Shown piece by piece: positions 1 through 11,078 of a DNA stretch of 64,000 bases (the first letter of the stretch is position 1; each line of letters starts with the position of its first letter). The translations under genes were made by a program, and so were the position numbers. Under the pieces are notes generated by a model. The model was not told the origin of the DNA, made no database searches, and saw nothing but the letters and a program-made list of their open reading frames with translations. Source of the stretch: Saccharopolyspora endophytica (GTDB lineage: Bacteria > Actinomycetota > Actinomycetes > Mycobacteriales > Pseudonocardiaceae); the NCBI RefSeq assembly GCF_018070075.1, contig NZ_JAGPXE010000007.1, positions 62,001 to 126,000 of the forward strand, given 5' to 3'.

Positions 1-480
1 CGTCGGGGCCTGTGCCGGGCCCTCGTCACCGTCGGGGTCCTCGGACTGCAGCTGGTCGTAGCCGTCGATCTGCTCGAAGAAGCTCGCACCCTGGAAACCG
101 TTGGGGCCGTAGGCCGAGTAGTTCCAGGCGTCGACGAAGTTCTTCGCCTTGACCGGCGTGCCGTCGTGGAAGGTCCAGCCCGGCTTGAGCTTGATCGTGA
201 AGTTCTGGTTGTCCGTGGTCTGGATCGACTCGGCGACCGCGTTCTCGACCTTGAGGTCGCTGGCGCGGTAGTTCACCAGACCCGTGAACATGGAGTTCAC
301 GATGAAACCACCGTTTTCCTCGGTGGTGTTCGCCGGGACAAGAGGGTTCTCCGGCTCGCCCCAGTCAAGGGTGACGATGCCGTCCTCTCCCGAGCCGCTG
401 CCGCCACCGCCGCAGCCGGTGGCGAGCAACGCCACCGCCAGCGGGGCCGCGACCAATGCGGCCAAACGTCCCTTTCGCAT
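1..480 (-). CDS. Peptide/oligopeptide ABC transporter solute-binding lipoprotein (partial, C-terminus beyond window)
   Basis: The reading frame starts with ATG at 480 and runs off the left edge, so about 160 N-terminal residues are visible. A signal peptide ends in the lipobox LLATGC (Cys23), followed by a Gly/Ser linker. The mature part (LDWGEPENPL, then a stretch ending GWTFHDGTPVKAKNFVDAW) matches family 5 solute-binding proteins of the DppA/OppA type, which capture peptides outside the membrane for an ABC permease. A strong GGGAGG Shine-Dalgarno lies 7 nt upstream of the start. The transporter partners would lie outside the window. Substrate cannot be told. Confidence 0.88.
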   Translation of the reverse strand, partial: MRKGRLAALVAAPLAVALLATGCGGGGSGSGEDGIVTLDWGEPENPLVPANTTEENGGFIVNSMFTGLVNYRASDLKVENAVAESIQTTDNQNFTIKLKPGWTFHDGTPVKAKNFVDAWNYSAYGPNGFQGASFFEQIDGYDQLQSEDPDGDEGPAQAPT

Positions 481-684
481 GTAGGTCCTCCCGCTTCCCA
501 CGCGCGCCCCGGGTTTGTTTTCCAGGGGCATCACGCACGACGGTTCTTCACCGTCGCGTCAGACGTGCGTAAACATAAGTGAGAACCGGGCGGCGGCAAT
601 GCAGTGTCACAAAGCCGTCACTTTCTGAATCGATACACCGTTCCCATTCTTTGCAATCGGGACAACGTGTCCACCCTCTGGGAA

Positions 685-1638
685 CTAGCTGATCGACAGG
701 GCAATGCCGTCCAGGATGTCGTGCTCACTAGCAGTCATCGAGGAGATGCCGCTGCGCTCCGAAAACTCCTGCGCGAGCACCTTGACCACCAGCGCACCGC
801 CCCCGATCACATCCACGCGACCCGGATGCATCGATCCGATCTTCGAACGCTCTTCATGCGACATGGAAAGAAGTTGTTCGGCGATTTGTTCGACACGGTT
901 CTGGGAAATATGGGAAAGGTGGATCGCTTGAGGATCGTATTCGGGCAAATCCTGCGCGATCGCGGAGAGCGTCGTGACGGTTCCGGCGACTCCGACCCAG
1001 GTCCGGGCCCCGCTGACGTCGACCCGGGCGAACGCCTCGTCGAGGATCTGACGCGCGACCTTCTCGGCCTCGTCGACCTCCGCCTCGGTCGGCGGGTCGT
1101 CGCGCAGGCACCGCTCGGTCAGCCGCACGCAGCCGATGTCGGCGGAATGCGCGGCGGTGATGTCGGCGTTCGCGCCGTCCCAGGTGCCCACCACGACCTC
1201 GGTGGAACCGCCACCGACGTCGGTCACCACGAAAGGCCCGTCCAGCGGGTCGAGATCGCCGACGGCGCCGACGAACGACAGCCGCGCCTCCTCGTCACCG
1301 GTGATCACCTCGGCGTCGACGCCCAGCGTCTCGCGGACCATGGAGAAGAAGTCCTCGCGGTTCTCCGCGTCGCGGGTCGCCGAGGTCGCCACCATCCGGA
1401 CCCGTTCGACGCCCTTGCGCGCGGCCATCGCGGCGTAGTCGACCAGCGCCGCGCGGGTGCGCTCGATCGCCTCCGGCGCGAGCCGGCCGGTGGCGTCCAC
1501 GCCCTGGCCGAGCCGGACGATGCGCATCGTGCGGTAGATGTCGCGCAGATCCTTGCGCCCGTCCTCGTGCACCGTGACGTCCGCGACCAGCAGGCGAATC
1601 GAGTTCGTCCCGCAGTCGATCGCCGCAACCCGTGCCAT
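685..1638 (-). CDS. ppx: Ppx/GppA family exopolyphosphatase
   Basis: 317 aa, ATG at 1638. It shows the actin-like ATPase-fold phosphate loops of the Ppx/GppA family: DCGTNSIRLLVAD (residues 8-20), an ATSATRDAEN block (84-93) and DVGGGSTE (140-147). Members hydrolyse polyphosphate or guanosine pentaphosphate. The length fits the short actinobacterial form, a single phosphatase domain without the C-terminal HD part. It is the distal member of the minus-strand enolase, ftsB-like, DUF501, ppx neighbourhood, although the plus-strand AidB-like gene and a transglycosylase intervene here. Which of polyP or pppGpp is the real substrate cannot be decided from sequence. Confidence 0.9.
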   Translation of the reverse strand: MARVAAIDCGTNSIRLLVADVTVHEDGRKDLRDIYRTMRIVRLGQGVDATGRLAPEAIERTRAALVDYAAMAARKGVERVRMVATSATRDAENREDFFSMVRETLGVDAEVITGDEEARLSFVGAVGDLDPLDGPFVVTDVGGGSTEVVVGTWDGANADITAAHSADIGCVRLTERCLRDDPPTEAEVDEAEKVARQILDEAFARVDVSGARTWVGVAGTVTTLSAIAQDLPEYDPQAIHLSHISQNRVEQIAEQLLSMSHEERSKIGSMHPGRVDVIGGGALVVKVLAQEFSERSGISSMTASEHDILDGIALSIS

Positions 1639-1780
1639 CGCACCCTCCTCGCCCAGCTGCGCACCGGCGTTTCCGGCCGCTCCCCCACGCTATCGGGCCC
1701 GAGGCCGGGGCGAGGAAAGCGCCGGGCCGCGCACGTTCCCGCGGAAGGAGCGCGCGCGGCCCGGTGCCGGGGTCCGGCGG

Positions 1781-3406
1781 TTACTGCGGTCTGGGGGTGT
1801 AAGCGTCGGGAACGGTGCAGGGCTCCGCCACGCCACCGGCGTCGGTGAAGACCTCGGAGTCGGGCTGCGCCAGCATCGGGGGCGATTCGCCGGGCAGCAC
1901 GTCGTCGCCCGCGAGCGGTTCGATGAGGGCGAACTCGCCGCGGTCGAGCAGAGCCGTGTCGCAGGTTTCGCCGACCTCGGAAGGCGGCGGGACCAGCTCT
2001 GGTGAACTCGTCGACGGCACGGGCTCCGAGCTCTGCGGAACCGGCGCCGAGCTCTGCGGAGCGGGCTCCGAGCTCTGCGGCGCGGGCACCGAGCTCTGCG
2101 GCGCGGGCACCGAGCTCTGCGGCGCGGGCACCGAGCTCTGCGGCGCGGGCGCCGAGCTCTGCGGCGCGGGCACCGAGCTCTGCGGCGCCAGTTCCGAGCT
2201 CTGCGGAACGGGCACCGAGCTCGACGGCGAGGATTCCGGACTCTGCGGGGCAGGCTGCTGGCTCGACGGCAGGGGTTCCGCGCTCGACGGAACCGGCTGG
2301 GGCGGCGGGATCTGCGACGGCGCGGGTGCGGTCGACGGCTGCTGCGGCACGACCGGCTCGACCGGAGCGACCAGCGGCTCCGGCTCGGCCTGCGGAGCGG
2401 TTTCCGGCACGACCGGCTCGAACGCCTGCGGCTGCGGATCCGGGATCGGCGCCACGGGCTCGATCTCCGGGATCGTCAGCGGCTCGGGCTCCGGCAGCGC
2501 CAGCGCGCTCGGGCTCTCGGCAGTCCGCTCAGCGGCCAGGAGGTCGCTGGTCTCCGGAGCCAGCTCGGCCGGGGTCGGCGTGACACCGCGCCGGTAGGCG
2601 TCGGCCCAGACCAGAACCGTGCGGACGTAGCTCTCGGAGTGGTTGTAGCGGAACACGGCCGCCGCCAGAGCGCGCGGATCGTTGAGGTCCTCGCCGCCGC
2701 TGCAGAGGTAGGTGCCCGCCGCGGCCGCCGCATCGGGCACGTTGTGCGGGCTCTGGACGCCGTCCTGGTTGCCGTCGGAGGCGAACTTCCGCCAGGTCGA
2801 CGGGATGAACTGCATCGGCCCGACCGCCCGGTCCCACACCCGATCGCCGTCGAAGCGCCCGGCGTCGGTGTCCGGGATCGCCGCGACCTCCGGCCCGCCG
2901 GACAGCTGGGGGCCGAGGATCGCGTGCACCGTCGTGCCGTTGACGTCGATGGCGCCGTTGCGGGCGTGCCCGGACTCGATGCGCCCGATCGACGCCAGCA
3001 CCGACCAGTGCAGCCCGCAGGCCTGGATCTGCTCCACCTCGCGCGCCGCCTGCATGTAGGCGGCCAGCACGGGTTCGGGGATGCCGAGCTCACCGACGGG
3101 CAGCTCCGCCCGGGGCGCGGCCTGCGGCACGGCGGCGAGCTGCGCCGGGTCGGCTGCCTCGTTCAGAAGCCGAGGGCTGAGCACCGGAGCCTGCGGCAGG
3201 TTCCCGCTCACACCCAGCTCGCGCAGCGCGGACGCCTGCGGTCCCGGGGCTGGTCCGGTGGGCAGGGCCGAGGCGCTCAGCAAACCCGCCGGGAGCGCCA
3301 GGACCGGTGCCATCGCGGTGACCGCCAGCCACCTCCGGGCCCGTCGTCGCGCCAGCACACCCGTCGGATCCTTCCTCCGGGCCATGCGCTTCCTGCGGTC
3401 CCCCAC
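1781..3406 (-). CDS. Secreted SLT-type lytic transglycosylase with a Pro/Gln/Ser repeat tail
   Basis: 541 aa from GTG at 3406; an ATG at 3385 (MARRKDPTG) is an alternative start. A basic N-terminus and a hydrophobic stretch (about 27-47) form a signal peptide or anchor. The SLT domain covers about 110-275, with the catalytic Glu in SIGRIESGHARN (E144) and the motif AVGPMQFIPSTW (194-205). The tail from about 300 is acidic and proline-rich and carries about nine heptad units PQSS(V/A/E)PA (401-463), probably a wall-spanning linker. The enzyme should cleave the glycan strands of peptidoglycan. It is one of three similar SLT proteins within 8 kb. Confidence 0.87.
   Translation of the reverse strand: MGDRRKRMARRKDPTGVLARRRARRWLAVTAMAPVLALPAGLLSASALPTGPAPGPQASALRELGVSGNLPQAPVLSPRLLNEAADPAQLAAVPQAAPRAELPVGELGIPEPVLAAYMQAAREVEQIQACGLHWSVLASIGRIESGHARNGAIDVNGTTVHAILGPQLSGGPEVAAIPDTDAGRFDGDRVWDRAVGPMQFIPSTWRKFASDGNQDGVQSPHNVPDAAAAAGTYLCSGGEDLNDPRALAAAVFRYNHSESYVRTVLVWADAYRRGVTPTPAELAPETSDLLAAERTAESPSALALPEPEPLTIPEIEPVAPIPDPQPQAFEPVVPETAPQAEPEPLVAPVEPVVPQQPSTAPAPSQIPPPQPVPSSAEPLPSSQQPAPQSPESSPSSSVPVPQSSELAPQSSVPAPQSSAPAPQSSVPAPQSSVPAPQSSVPAPQSSEPAPQSSAPVPQSSEPVPSTSSPELVPPPSEVGETCDTALLDRGEFALIEPLAGDDVLPGESPPMLAQPDSEVFTDAGGVAEPCTVPDAYTPRPQ
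2018..2206 (-). repeat. In-gene tandem 21-bp repeat coding for PQSSxPA heptads
   Basis: About nine units of 21 bp, each with the core ccgagctctgcgg (plus strand), encode PQSS-x-P-A heptads in the tail of the transglycosylase at 1781-3406. Units are nearly identical in the centre and diverge at both ends. This is typical of a coding minisatellite that can change length by slippage or recombination. Confidence 0.9.
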
Positions 3407-3591
3407 TCGTCAAACCCCCACGCCTGAATCGAGCACTCCGCCAAACAGCCGAACCCCTGGATACACCACCTCGGGGGCACTCGCCGCGCGACTTCACCCG
3501 ACCGAGCCGCCGGAGAAGCTTGCCCACCTGGAATCCAGCTGCATCGGATCGAGGCATTCATCTCGCGGGGATTTGTGCCTACGCTCCGGGC

Positions 3592-5205
3592 ATGACGCTC
3601 ATCGACGAGCCGCGCGTGCACAGCACCCACCAGGTCGTGAACCAGGCTTCACCGCTGTCCGGATTCGATCCGCTGGCCTGCGACCCCGCGCTGGGTTCGG
3701 CGCTGACCCGCTACGCCGTCGGCGACCTGACCCCGCTCGCGCTGGAGGCCGGTTCGGCCGAGACCCGCGAGCACGGCAGGCTCGCCGACGAGAACCCGCC
3801 GCAGCTGCGCACCCACGACCGCTACGGCAACCGCGTCGACGAGGTCGAGTACCACCCGTCGTGGCACCGGCTGATGGAGCGGGCGATCGCGCACGGCCTG
3901 CACGCCGCCCCGTGGGGGCAGGGAGCGGGCGCGCACCTGCGCCGGGCCGCCGGGTTCTACCTGTGGTCGCAGGCCGAGGCCGGGCACGGCTGCCCGATCT
4001 CGATGACCTACGCCGCGGTCCCCGCGCTGCGCTGGTCGCCGGAGCTGGCCGCCGAGTTCGAGCCGAAGCTCACCGCCCGCCGCTACGAGTTCGGGCTGCG
4101 CCCGCCGCAGGAGAAGTCGGCGCTGCTGGCCGGCATGTCGATGACCGAGAAGCAGGGCGGTTCCGACGTCCGCGCCAACACCACCACCGCCGAACCGCTG
4201 GCCGACGGCACGTACCGGCTGGTCGGGCACAAGTGGTTCACCTCGGCGCCGATGAACGACCTGTTCCTGACGCTCGCGCAGACCTCGGGCGGGCTGAGCT
4301 GCTTCCTGGTCCCGCGCGTGCTGCCCGACGGCACCCGCAACGAGATCCGCCTGCAGCGGCTGAAGGACAAGCTGGGCAACAAGTCCAACGCCTCGTCCGA
4401 GATCGAGTACACCGGCGCGATCGGGCACCTCATCGGCGAGGAGGGGCGCGGGGTCCGCTGCATCATCGAGATGGTGTCGATGACCAGGCTCGACTGCGTG
4501 CTCGGCGCGTCGGCGAACGTCCGGATCGCGCTGTCGGAGGCTGCCCACCACGTGCAGCAGCGCAGCGCGTTCGGCGCCCGGCTGGCCGACCAACCGCTGA
4601 TGCAGCAGGTGGTCGCGGACCTGGCGCTGGAGTCCGAAGCGGCGACGACGCTGGCGATGCGGCTGGCGGCGGCCGTCGAGCAGCAGGAGCACGACCTGCT
4701 CCGGCTGGCGCTGCCCGCGACGAAGTTCTACGTCTGCAAGCGCGCCCCGTACGTGGTGGCCGAGGCGCTGGAGTGCCTGGGCGGCAACGGCTACGTCGAG
4801 GAGTCCGGGATGCCCCGGCTCTACCGCGAGGCGCCGCTGATGTCGATCTGGGAGGGCTCGGGCAACGTCACCGCGCTGGACCTGCTGCGGGCGCTGGCCA
4901 AGCAGCCGACGAGCCGGGACGCGATCCTCGCCGAGCTCGACGCCGCCGCCGGCGAGAACGCCGCCTACGACGACGCGCTGCGCCGCGTCCGCGCGGAACT
5001 CGCCGATCCCCGCCCGGAACGGGCGCGGGCCCTGGCGGAGTCGCTGGCGCTGACGCTGCAGGCGTCGCTGCTCCAGCGCTACGCCCCGGCAGCGGTGTCG
5101 GACGCGTTCATCGCGACGCGCCTGGCGGAACCGGGCCGGACCTTCGGCTCGACCCCGGTCACGGGAGCCAAGTCGCTCTTCGACCGCATCGCACCTGGTC
5201 AGTGA
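3592..5205 (+). CDS. AidB-like acyl-CoA dehydrogenase
   Basis: 537 aa from ATG at 3592. The acyl-CoA dehydrogenase fold is clear: the FAD-binding region with MSMTEKQGGSDVRANTT, and a C-terminal part with LGGNGYVEESGMPRLYREAPLMSIWEGSGNV. The length and the opening part (residues about 15-60) match the AidB subgroup, which in E. coli is induced by alkylation stress and binds DNA. Its catalytic substrate is unknown. The gene stands alone on the plus strand, converging with DUF501 and diverging from the transglycosylase. The AidB label is a family call; a DNA-repair role here is not shown. Confidence 0.85.
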   Translation: MTLIDEPRVHSTHQVVNQASPLSGFDPLACDPALGSALTRYAVGDLTPLALEAGSAETREHGRLADENPPQLRTHDRYGNRVDEVEYHPSWHRLMERAIAHGLHAAPWGQGAGAHLRRAAGFYLWSQAEAGHGCPISMTYAAVPALRWSPELAAEFEPKLTARRYEFGLRPPQEKSALLAGMSMTEKQGGSDVRANTTTAEPLADGTYRLVGHKWFTSAPMNDLFLTLAQTSGGLSCFLVPRVLPDGTRNEIRLQRLKDKLGNKSNASSEIEYTGAIGHLIGEEGRGVRCIIEMVSMTRLDCVLGASANVRIALSEAAHHVQQRSAFGARLADQPLMQQVVADLALESEAATTLAMRLAAAVEQQEHDLLRLALPATKFYVCKRAPYVVAEALECLGGNGYVEESGMPRLYREAPLMSIWEGSGNVTALDLLRALAKQPTSRDAILAELDAAAGENAAYDDALRRVRAELADPRPERARALAESLALTLQASLLQRYAPAAVSDAFIATRLAEPGRTFGSTPVTGAKSLFDRIAPGQ

Positions 5206-5275
5206 GGTGGTTCTGGCCCGTACCGATCCCCTCGATCACGCTGTGGCGCCCGAGATCCGCGACGCGGAGGGAGCG

Positions 5276-5779
5276 TCAGCGGTTGAGCAGGTAGCGGTGC
5301 TCGGGCCAGCGCTCGGCGATGAGGTCGACGGCCTCGTCGCCGAACGGGTTCACCCCGGGGCCCTTCGCCAAGGAGTGCGCGATGTGGACGTGCAGGCACT
5401 TCACGCGGTCCGGCATGCCGCCCGCGCTGACGTCGGTGCCCAGCGACTCCAGGGCGTTGCGCTCGGCCAGGTAGGACTCGTGGGCGGCGCGGTAGCGGGC
5501 CGCCAGGTCCTCGTCGGTCTCCAGCCGCTCGGCCATCTCCTTCATCAGGCCCTCCGCCTCGAACGTCGAGGCGTGGGCCGTGAGGTCGGGGGCCGTCAAG
5601 TAGTACAGCGTCGGGAACGGCGTGCCGTCCTCCAGCCGGGGCCAGGTCTGCACGACCGTCGGCTCACCGGAGGCATCACGTGCCGCGATCGCGTGCAGCC
5701 CCCGGGGCGGCCGTCCGAGCTGACGCCGGACGCACTCCCGGTCCGCCTCGCTGACCAGCGACGTATCCACGACCGTCAC
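5276..5779 (-). CDS. DUF501 family protein
   Basis: 167 aa from GTG at 5779. The start overlaps the stop of the upstream FtsB-like gene by 4 nt (GTGA), which argues for translational coupling; a longer frame starting at 5821 would run inside that gene. Family features include RRQLGRPPRG, TWPRLEDGTPFPTLYYLTAP and GGMPDRVKCLHVHIAHSLA. DUF501 proteins are conserved next to enolase, ftsB/divIC and ppx in Actinobacteria. Their biochemical role is unknown; the CLHVHIAH block resembles a metal or nucleotide site but this is not established. Confidence 0.88.
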   Translation of the reverse strand: MTVVDTSLVSEADRECVRRQLGRPPRGLHAIAARDASGEPTVVQTWPRLEDGTPFPTLYYLTAPDLTAHASTFEAEGLMKEMAERLETDEDLAARYRAAHESYLAERNALESLGTDVSAGGMPDRVKCLHVHIAHSLAKGPGVNPFGDEAVDLIAERWPEHRYLLNR

Positions 5780-6321
5780 GATTCCTTCCCCAACACCGAG
5801 TTCCACATCTCCTCGTACCACGGCACCCCGTCGTCACCGGGTGCCCGCGGAGGCGGCGGGGCCGGAGCCTGCGGGACCTCCACGATGTAGGGCGTCTCCC
5901 CCGGCCGGACGTAGCCGAGCCGCGCCCGCGCCTCCGCCTCGACCTGCGCGGGATCGGAGAGCTCCTGCTTGCGCTGCTCCAGCTCGCGAACCTGGATCTC
6001 CAGCTCGACTCGCTGCGACTCCTGCGCGGCGAGCTCGTCGCGCTGGCTGAGGTAGGTGCGCAGCGGCACCGCGACGCTCAGCGCCATCACGCACACCAGC
6101 AGCGCCAGCACCGCCGCGCGACGCGTCGAGGAAAGCTTGAACGCGCCCCCGGTGCTGGACTTCGCCCTGCTCGCCGGGCGCCGCTTCGGGGTGCCCCGAA
6201 CCGAACTCGTCCCGGTCGTCTTGCGTTGAGCCGAGTCCCGGCGGGCGCGCACCTGCCGGCGCGACGGCGGAACGTTCCGCTCGCCGCGCCCCTGCGAATT
6301 CGATGCGCGCCCGGCCGGCAT
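5776..6321 (-). CDS. FtsB/DivIC-like septum formation initiator family protein
   Basis: 181 aa from ATG at 6321, only 3 nt after the enolase stop. A long basic, disordered N-terminus (1-66) precedes one transmembrane helix (about 67-88, AAVLALLVCVMALSVAVP). A coiled coil (about 90-125, rich in Glu/Gln/Leu) and the conserved ARARLGYVRPGETPY block follow, then a proline-rich C-terminus. This is the topology of FtsB/DivIC, which joins FtsL and FtsQ in the divisome. Close spacing with enolase and overlap with DUF501 suggest one transcript. Confidence 0.88.
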   Translation of the reverse strand: MPAGRASNSQGRGERNVPPSRRQVRARRDSAQRKTTGTSSVRGTPKRRPASRAKSSTGGAFKLSSTRRAAVLALLVCVMALSVAVPLRTYLSQRDELAAQESQRVELEIQVRELEQRKQELSDPAQVEAEARARLGYVRPGETPYIVEVPQAPAPPPPRAPGDDGVPWYEEMWNSVLGKES

Positions 6322-6324
6322 GGC

Positions 6325-8305
<1,981 letters not shown>

Positions 8306-8396
8306 CCCCACCGCCTGCTCGGTCCCCTCCGCGCGGCCCAAGCGCCCTCCCGCACTGAAATCCCGTCCCGGGTTCCGGTGAGGTCTGGGGTCGGGG

Positions 8397-9215
8397 TTAG
8401 CGGCGGGGGTTTCCTGCTGCTGCGTAGTTCTCGGCCAGGCCGAAGACCTTCTGGGCGTACTCGACGGAGTTGTTGTAGGACATGACGCCCTGCCACCAGC
8501 CGGAGCCGGTGGACATGTCGCGGCCGTTCGCGCAGAGGTAGCGCGCGGCGGAGACGGCCGCGTCGTCGAGGTTCTGCGGGTCGCCGCGGCCGTCGCCGCT
8601 GCCGTCGGTGGCCCACTTGCGCCACGTCGTGGGGATGAACTGCATCGGACCGACGGCCCGGTCGTGCTCGACGTCGCCGTCCAGCGCTCCCCCGTCGCTG
8701 TCCGGGATGAGCCGCACGTTGGGTCCGCCGTCGAGCTTGATGCCGATGATCGGCACCGACGGGCGGCCGTCCTCGCGCAGCTGCCGGTGGCCGAACCGGC
8801 CGTGGTTGGACTCGATGCGGCCGATGCCGGCGAGCGTGGTCCAGGAGATCCGGCAGCTCGGCTGGTGCTGGCGCATCGCCAGGTCCGCGTTGACGTAGGA
8901 GACGACCGCGCGAGCCGGCAGGTCGACGACCGCCGAGATCTGGTTCGCCCACTCGCGCACGGGGTCGACGCCGGGCTGCGGCTGCGGCGGGGCCTCCACC
9001 TGCGGGGCCTGGACCGGTGGCGCGATCGATCCGGGCGCGACCGGCGCGGGCTTGGGGTCCTCAGGGCGCGGCGGCGCGGCCACCGGCGCCTTCGGCGGGG
9101 CGCCGAGGACGTTGACCAGGGCGACGCCGACGACCATCGCGGCCAGCAGCGATACGGCCAGCACGAGGCGTCCGAGGGCCGCGAGCACCGTTGGCGAGGT
9201 CCTGATCACTCGCAC
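8397..9215 (-). CDS. SLT-type lytic transglycosylase (membrane-anchored or secreted)
   Basis: 272 aa from ATG at 9215. An N-terminal hydrophobic segment (about 10-38) is followed by a proline-rich linker (40-85). The SLT-like domain starts near 95 with the catalytic Glu in LAGIGRIESNHGR (E135) and continues through DRAVGPMQFIPTTWRKWATDG to the C-terminus. A calcium-loop-like DGSGDGRGDPQNLDDAA follows the core. It should cut peptidoglycan glycan strands outside the membrane. It is 59 nt upstream of no-overlap neighbour 9275-10027, a second copy of the same domain, which suggests tandem duplication. Confidence 0.87.
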   Translation of the reverse strand: MRVIRTSPTVLAALGRLVLAVSLLAAMVVGVALVNVLGAPPKAPVAAPPRPEDPKPAPVAPGSIAPPVQAPQVEAPPQPQPGVDPVREWANQISAVVDLPARAVVSYVNADLAMRQHQPSCRISWTTLAGIGRIESNHGRFGHRQLREDGRPSVPIIGIKLDGGPNVRLIPDSDGGALDGDVEHDRAVGPMQFIPTTWRKWATDGSGDGRGDPQNLDDAAVSAARYLCANGRDMSTGSGWWQGVMSYNNSVEYAQKVFGLAENYAAAGNPRR

Positions 9216-9274
9216 AGGCTACTTGCAGGTAGCCCCCGGCTCCAGCACTTCCGGGCACCGACCACCCTCCGGGA

Positions 9275-10027
9275 TCAACCCTGGGCCGGCAGTGACCGGC
9301 TGGTCTTCCCGTAGTGGTCGGCGTAGTCGATGACGTCCTGGCCGTAGCTGCGGGACTGGTTGTAGTCCAGCAGTGCCGCCCAGAACCGGTCGCCGTCGCG
9401 CAGGTCGTGGCCGACCGCGCACAGGTACCGCCCGGCGGTCAGCGCGGCGTCGTCGAGGTCCTGCGGGTCGGCGACGCCATCACCGTCGGCGTCGACCTCG
9501 TACTTGCGCCAGGTCGACGGGATGAACTGCAGCGGCCCGACGGCCCTGTCCCACACCGGATCCCCGTCGAGGTTCCCGCCGTCGGTGTCCCGGATCGCCT
9601 TGACCCCGGCGCTGCCGTCGAGCGGTAAGCCGATGATGCGGGGGTCGGGCCTGCCGGTCCCGTCGAGCCGGGCACCGCCGTGCCTGCCGTGGCTGGACTC
9701 CACCGAGCCGATGCCCGCCAGCACAGTCCAGCTCAGCCCGCAGCCGGGGACGGAGGCGTTCATCGCCTGCTGCGCGTAGCCGTAGGCCTGCAGCGCCGCG
9801 CGGGGGATGTTGAGCTCGTCGGACATCCGCTCGGACCAGTCGATCAGCTGCGCCTGCGGCCGGTCCGGCGACGACGCCCCCGGGGCGAGCAGCGCGACCG
9901 CCGGCGGGGCGACGCCGGGATCCGGCGGGGCCGACGCCGACGGCGGCTCGGACGTGGGTGCGGGTGGCGGGGAGCAGGCGGCGAGGGCCAGCAGCAGCGG
10001 CAGCGCCAGCGCTCGGCGGTCACGCAT
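9275..10027 (-). CDS. SLT-type lytic transglycosylase lipoprotein
   Basis: 250 aa from ATG at 10027, overlapping the mazG stop by 8 nt; the longer open frame is an artefact inside mazG. A short signal peptide ends in the lipobox LALAAC (Cys18). After a Pro/Ala/Ser linker the SLT domain carries the catalytic Glu in LAGIGSVESSHGRHG (E110) and DRAVGPLQFIPSTWRKYEVD. Same fold and order as the genes at 8397-9215 and 1781-3406, but anchored as a lipoprotein. Coupling to mazG is positional; no functional link is implied. Confidence 0.87.
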   Translation of the reverse strand: MRDRRALALPLLLALAACSPPPAPTSEPPSASAPPDPGVAPPAVALLAPGASSPDRPQAQLIDWSERMSDELNIPRAALQAYGYAQQAMNASVPGCGLSWTVLAGIGSVESSHGRHGGARLDGTGRPDPRIIGLPLDGSAGVKAIRDTDGGNLDGDPVWDRAVGPLQFIPSTWRKYEVDADGDGVADPQDLDDAALTAGRYLCAVGHDLRDGDRFWAALLDYNQSRSYGQDVIDYADHYGKTSRSLPAQG

Positions 10028-11000
10028 CGGAACCGCTGAGGAGCTCGTGCCACTCGTCGGCGGTGGGCGCGGTGCCGCCCGCTTCGCGGGTGCGGCGTTC
10101 GGCCGCGCGGATGCGCTCCGCGAACTCCAGGGCGACCCCGCGCAGCGCGTCCTCCGGGTCGATCCCGTCGAGCTTGGCCTCGGCGGCCAGCGCGAACAGC
10201 GCCGAACCGGTGTCCTCGCCGGAAGGCATGGCGGACAGCGGGATTCCGGCCCGCCCGGCCCGCTGGGTGAGCTTGGCGGCCAGCGCGACGGCGGGCTGGC
10301 CGAGCGCGACACCGTCCACGATGGACTCCCGCTGCTTCTCCTGCTGCTTGAGCTCCTCCCAGCGCGCGTGCTGGGACTCGGTGTCGAGCACGGTGCTGTC
10401 GTCGGCGAAGACGTGCGGGTGCCTGCTGACGAGCTTGCTGACCAGACCCGCCGCCACGGCGTCGACGTCGAACGGGTCCTCGGAGTCCTCGGCGGCGACC
10501 CGGGCGTGGAAGAGGACCTGCAGCAGCACGTCCCCGAGCTCCTCGCGCAGCGCCGAGCGGTCCTTCTCCGCGATCGCGTCGAGCAGCTCGTAGGTCTCCT
10601 CGACGAGGTACTGGCGCAACGAGTCGTGGTCCTGCTCGGCGTCCCACGGGCAGCCGCCCGGCGAGCGCAGCCGGTCCATCACGGTCACCGCGTCCAGCAG
10701 CTCCACTCCGGCGGGCGCGGGCGAGGAGACGACGGAGGCGCCCGCGGCGCGCAGCGATTCGGCGACGGCGTCGATCTCGCCGGTGATCAGCACGGTCGGC
10801 GCGGTCGCGGCCCGCTCGACGAGGTCCTGCGGTGCCTCGGGAACGTCGAGCGCGGCCTTGGCCGCCACCGACAGACCGGCTCCCGCGAAGACCGCGGCGG
10901 CCTTGCGGACCAGCGGCAACGCGGCCGGGGGCAGCGCCTCGCCGAGCCTGTCGTCCACCAGGACGATCGCAGTACCTTCGGCCACCCGCAGCTCGCTCAT
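10020..11000 (-). CDS. mazG: MazG nucleoside triphosphate pyrophosphohydrolase
   Basis: 326 aa from ATG at 11000, close to the mycobacterial MazG length. The core contains RLRSPGGCPWDAEQDHDSL and the Mg-binding ExxE motif EETYELLDAI, then REELGDVLLQVLFHARVAAE, all diagnostic of MazG. The first 100 residues resemble an N-terminal extension seen in actinobacterial homologues. It hydrolyses NTPs and dNTPs to monophosphates and is thought to clean damaged nucleotides. It overlaps the downstream transglycosylase and lies 78 nt after the SurA-like lipoprotein gene. Confidence 0.93.
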   Translation of the reverse strand: MSELRVAEGTAIVLVDDRLGEALPPAALPLVRKAAAVFAGAGLSVAAKAALDVPEAPQDLVERAATAPTVLITGEIDAVAESLRAAGASVVSSPAPAGVELLDAVTVMDRLRSPGGCPWDAEQDHDSLRQYLVEETYELLDAIAEKDRSALREELGDVLLQVLFHARVAAEDSEDPFDVDAVAAGLVSKLVSRHPHVFADDSTVLDTESQHARWEELKQQEKQRESIVDGVALGQPAVALAAKLTQRAGRAGIPLSAMPSGEDTGSALFALAAEAKLDGIDPEDALRGVALEFAERIRAAERRTREAGGTAPTADEWHELLSGSDA

Positions 11001-11078
11001 ACGACGATTGTCCCAACCGGGGACGACCGAGGTTCAGCGACGTGCGCCACACCCGGGAGGCGTCAGCCGAAAACCGGC

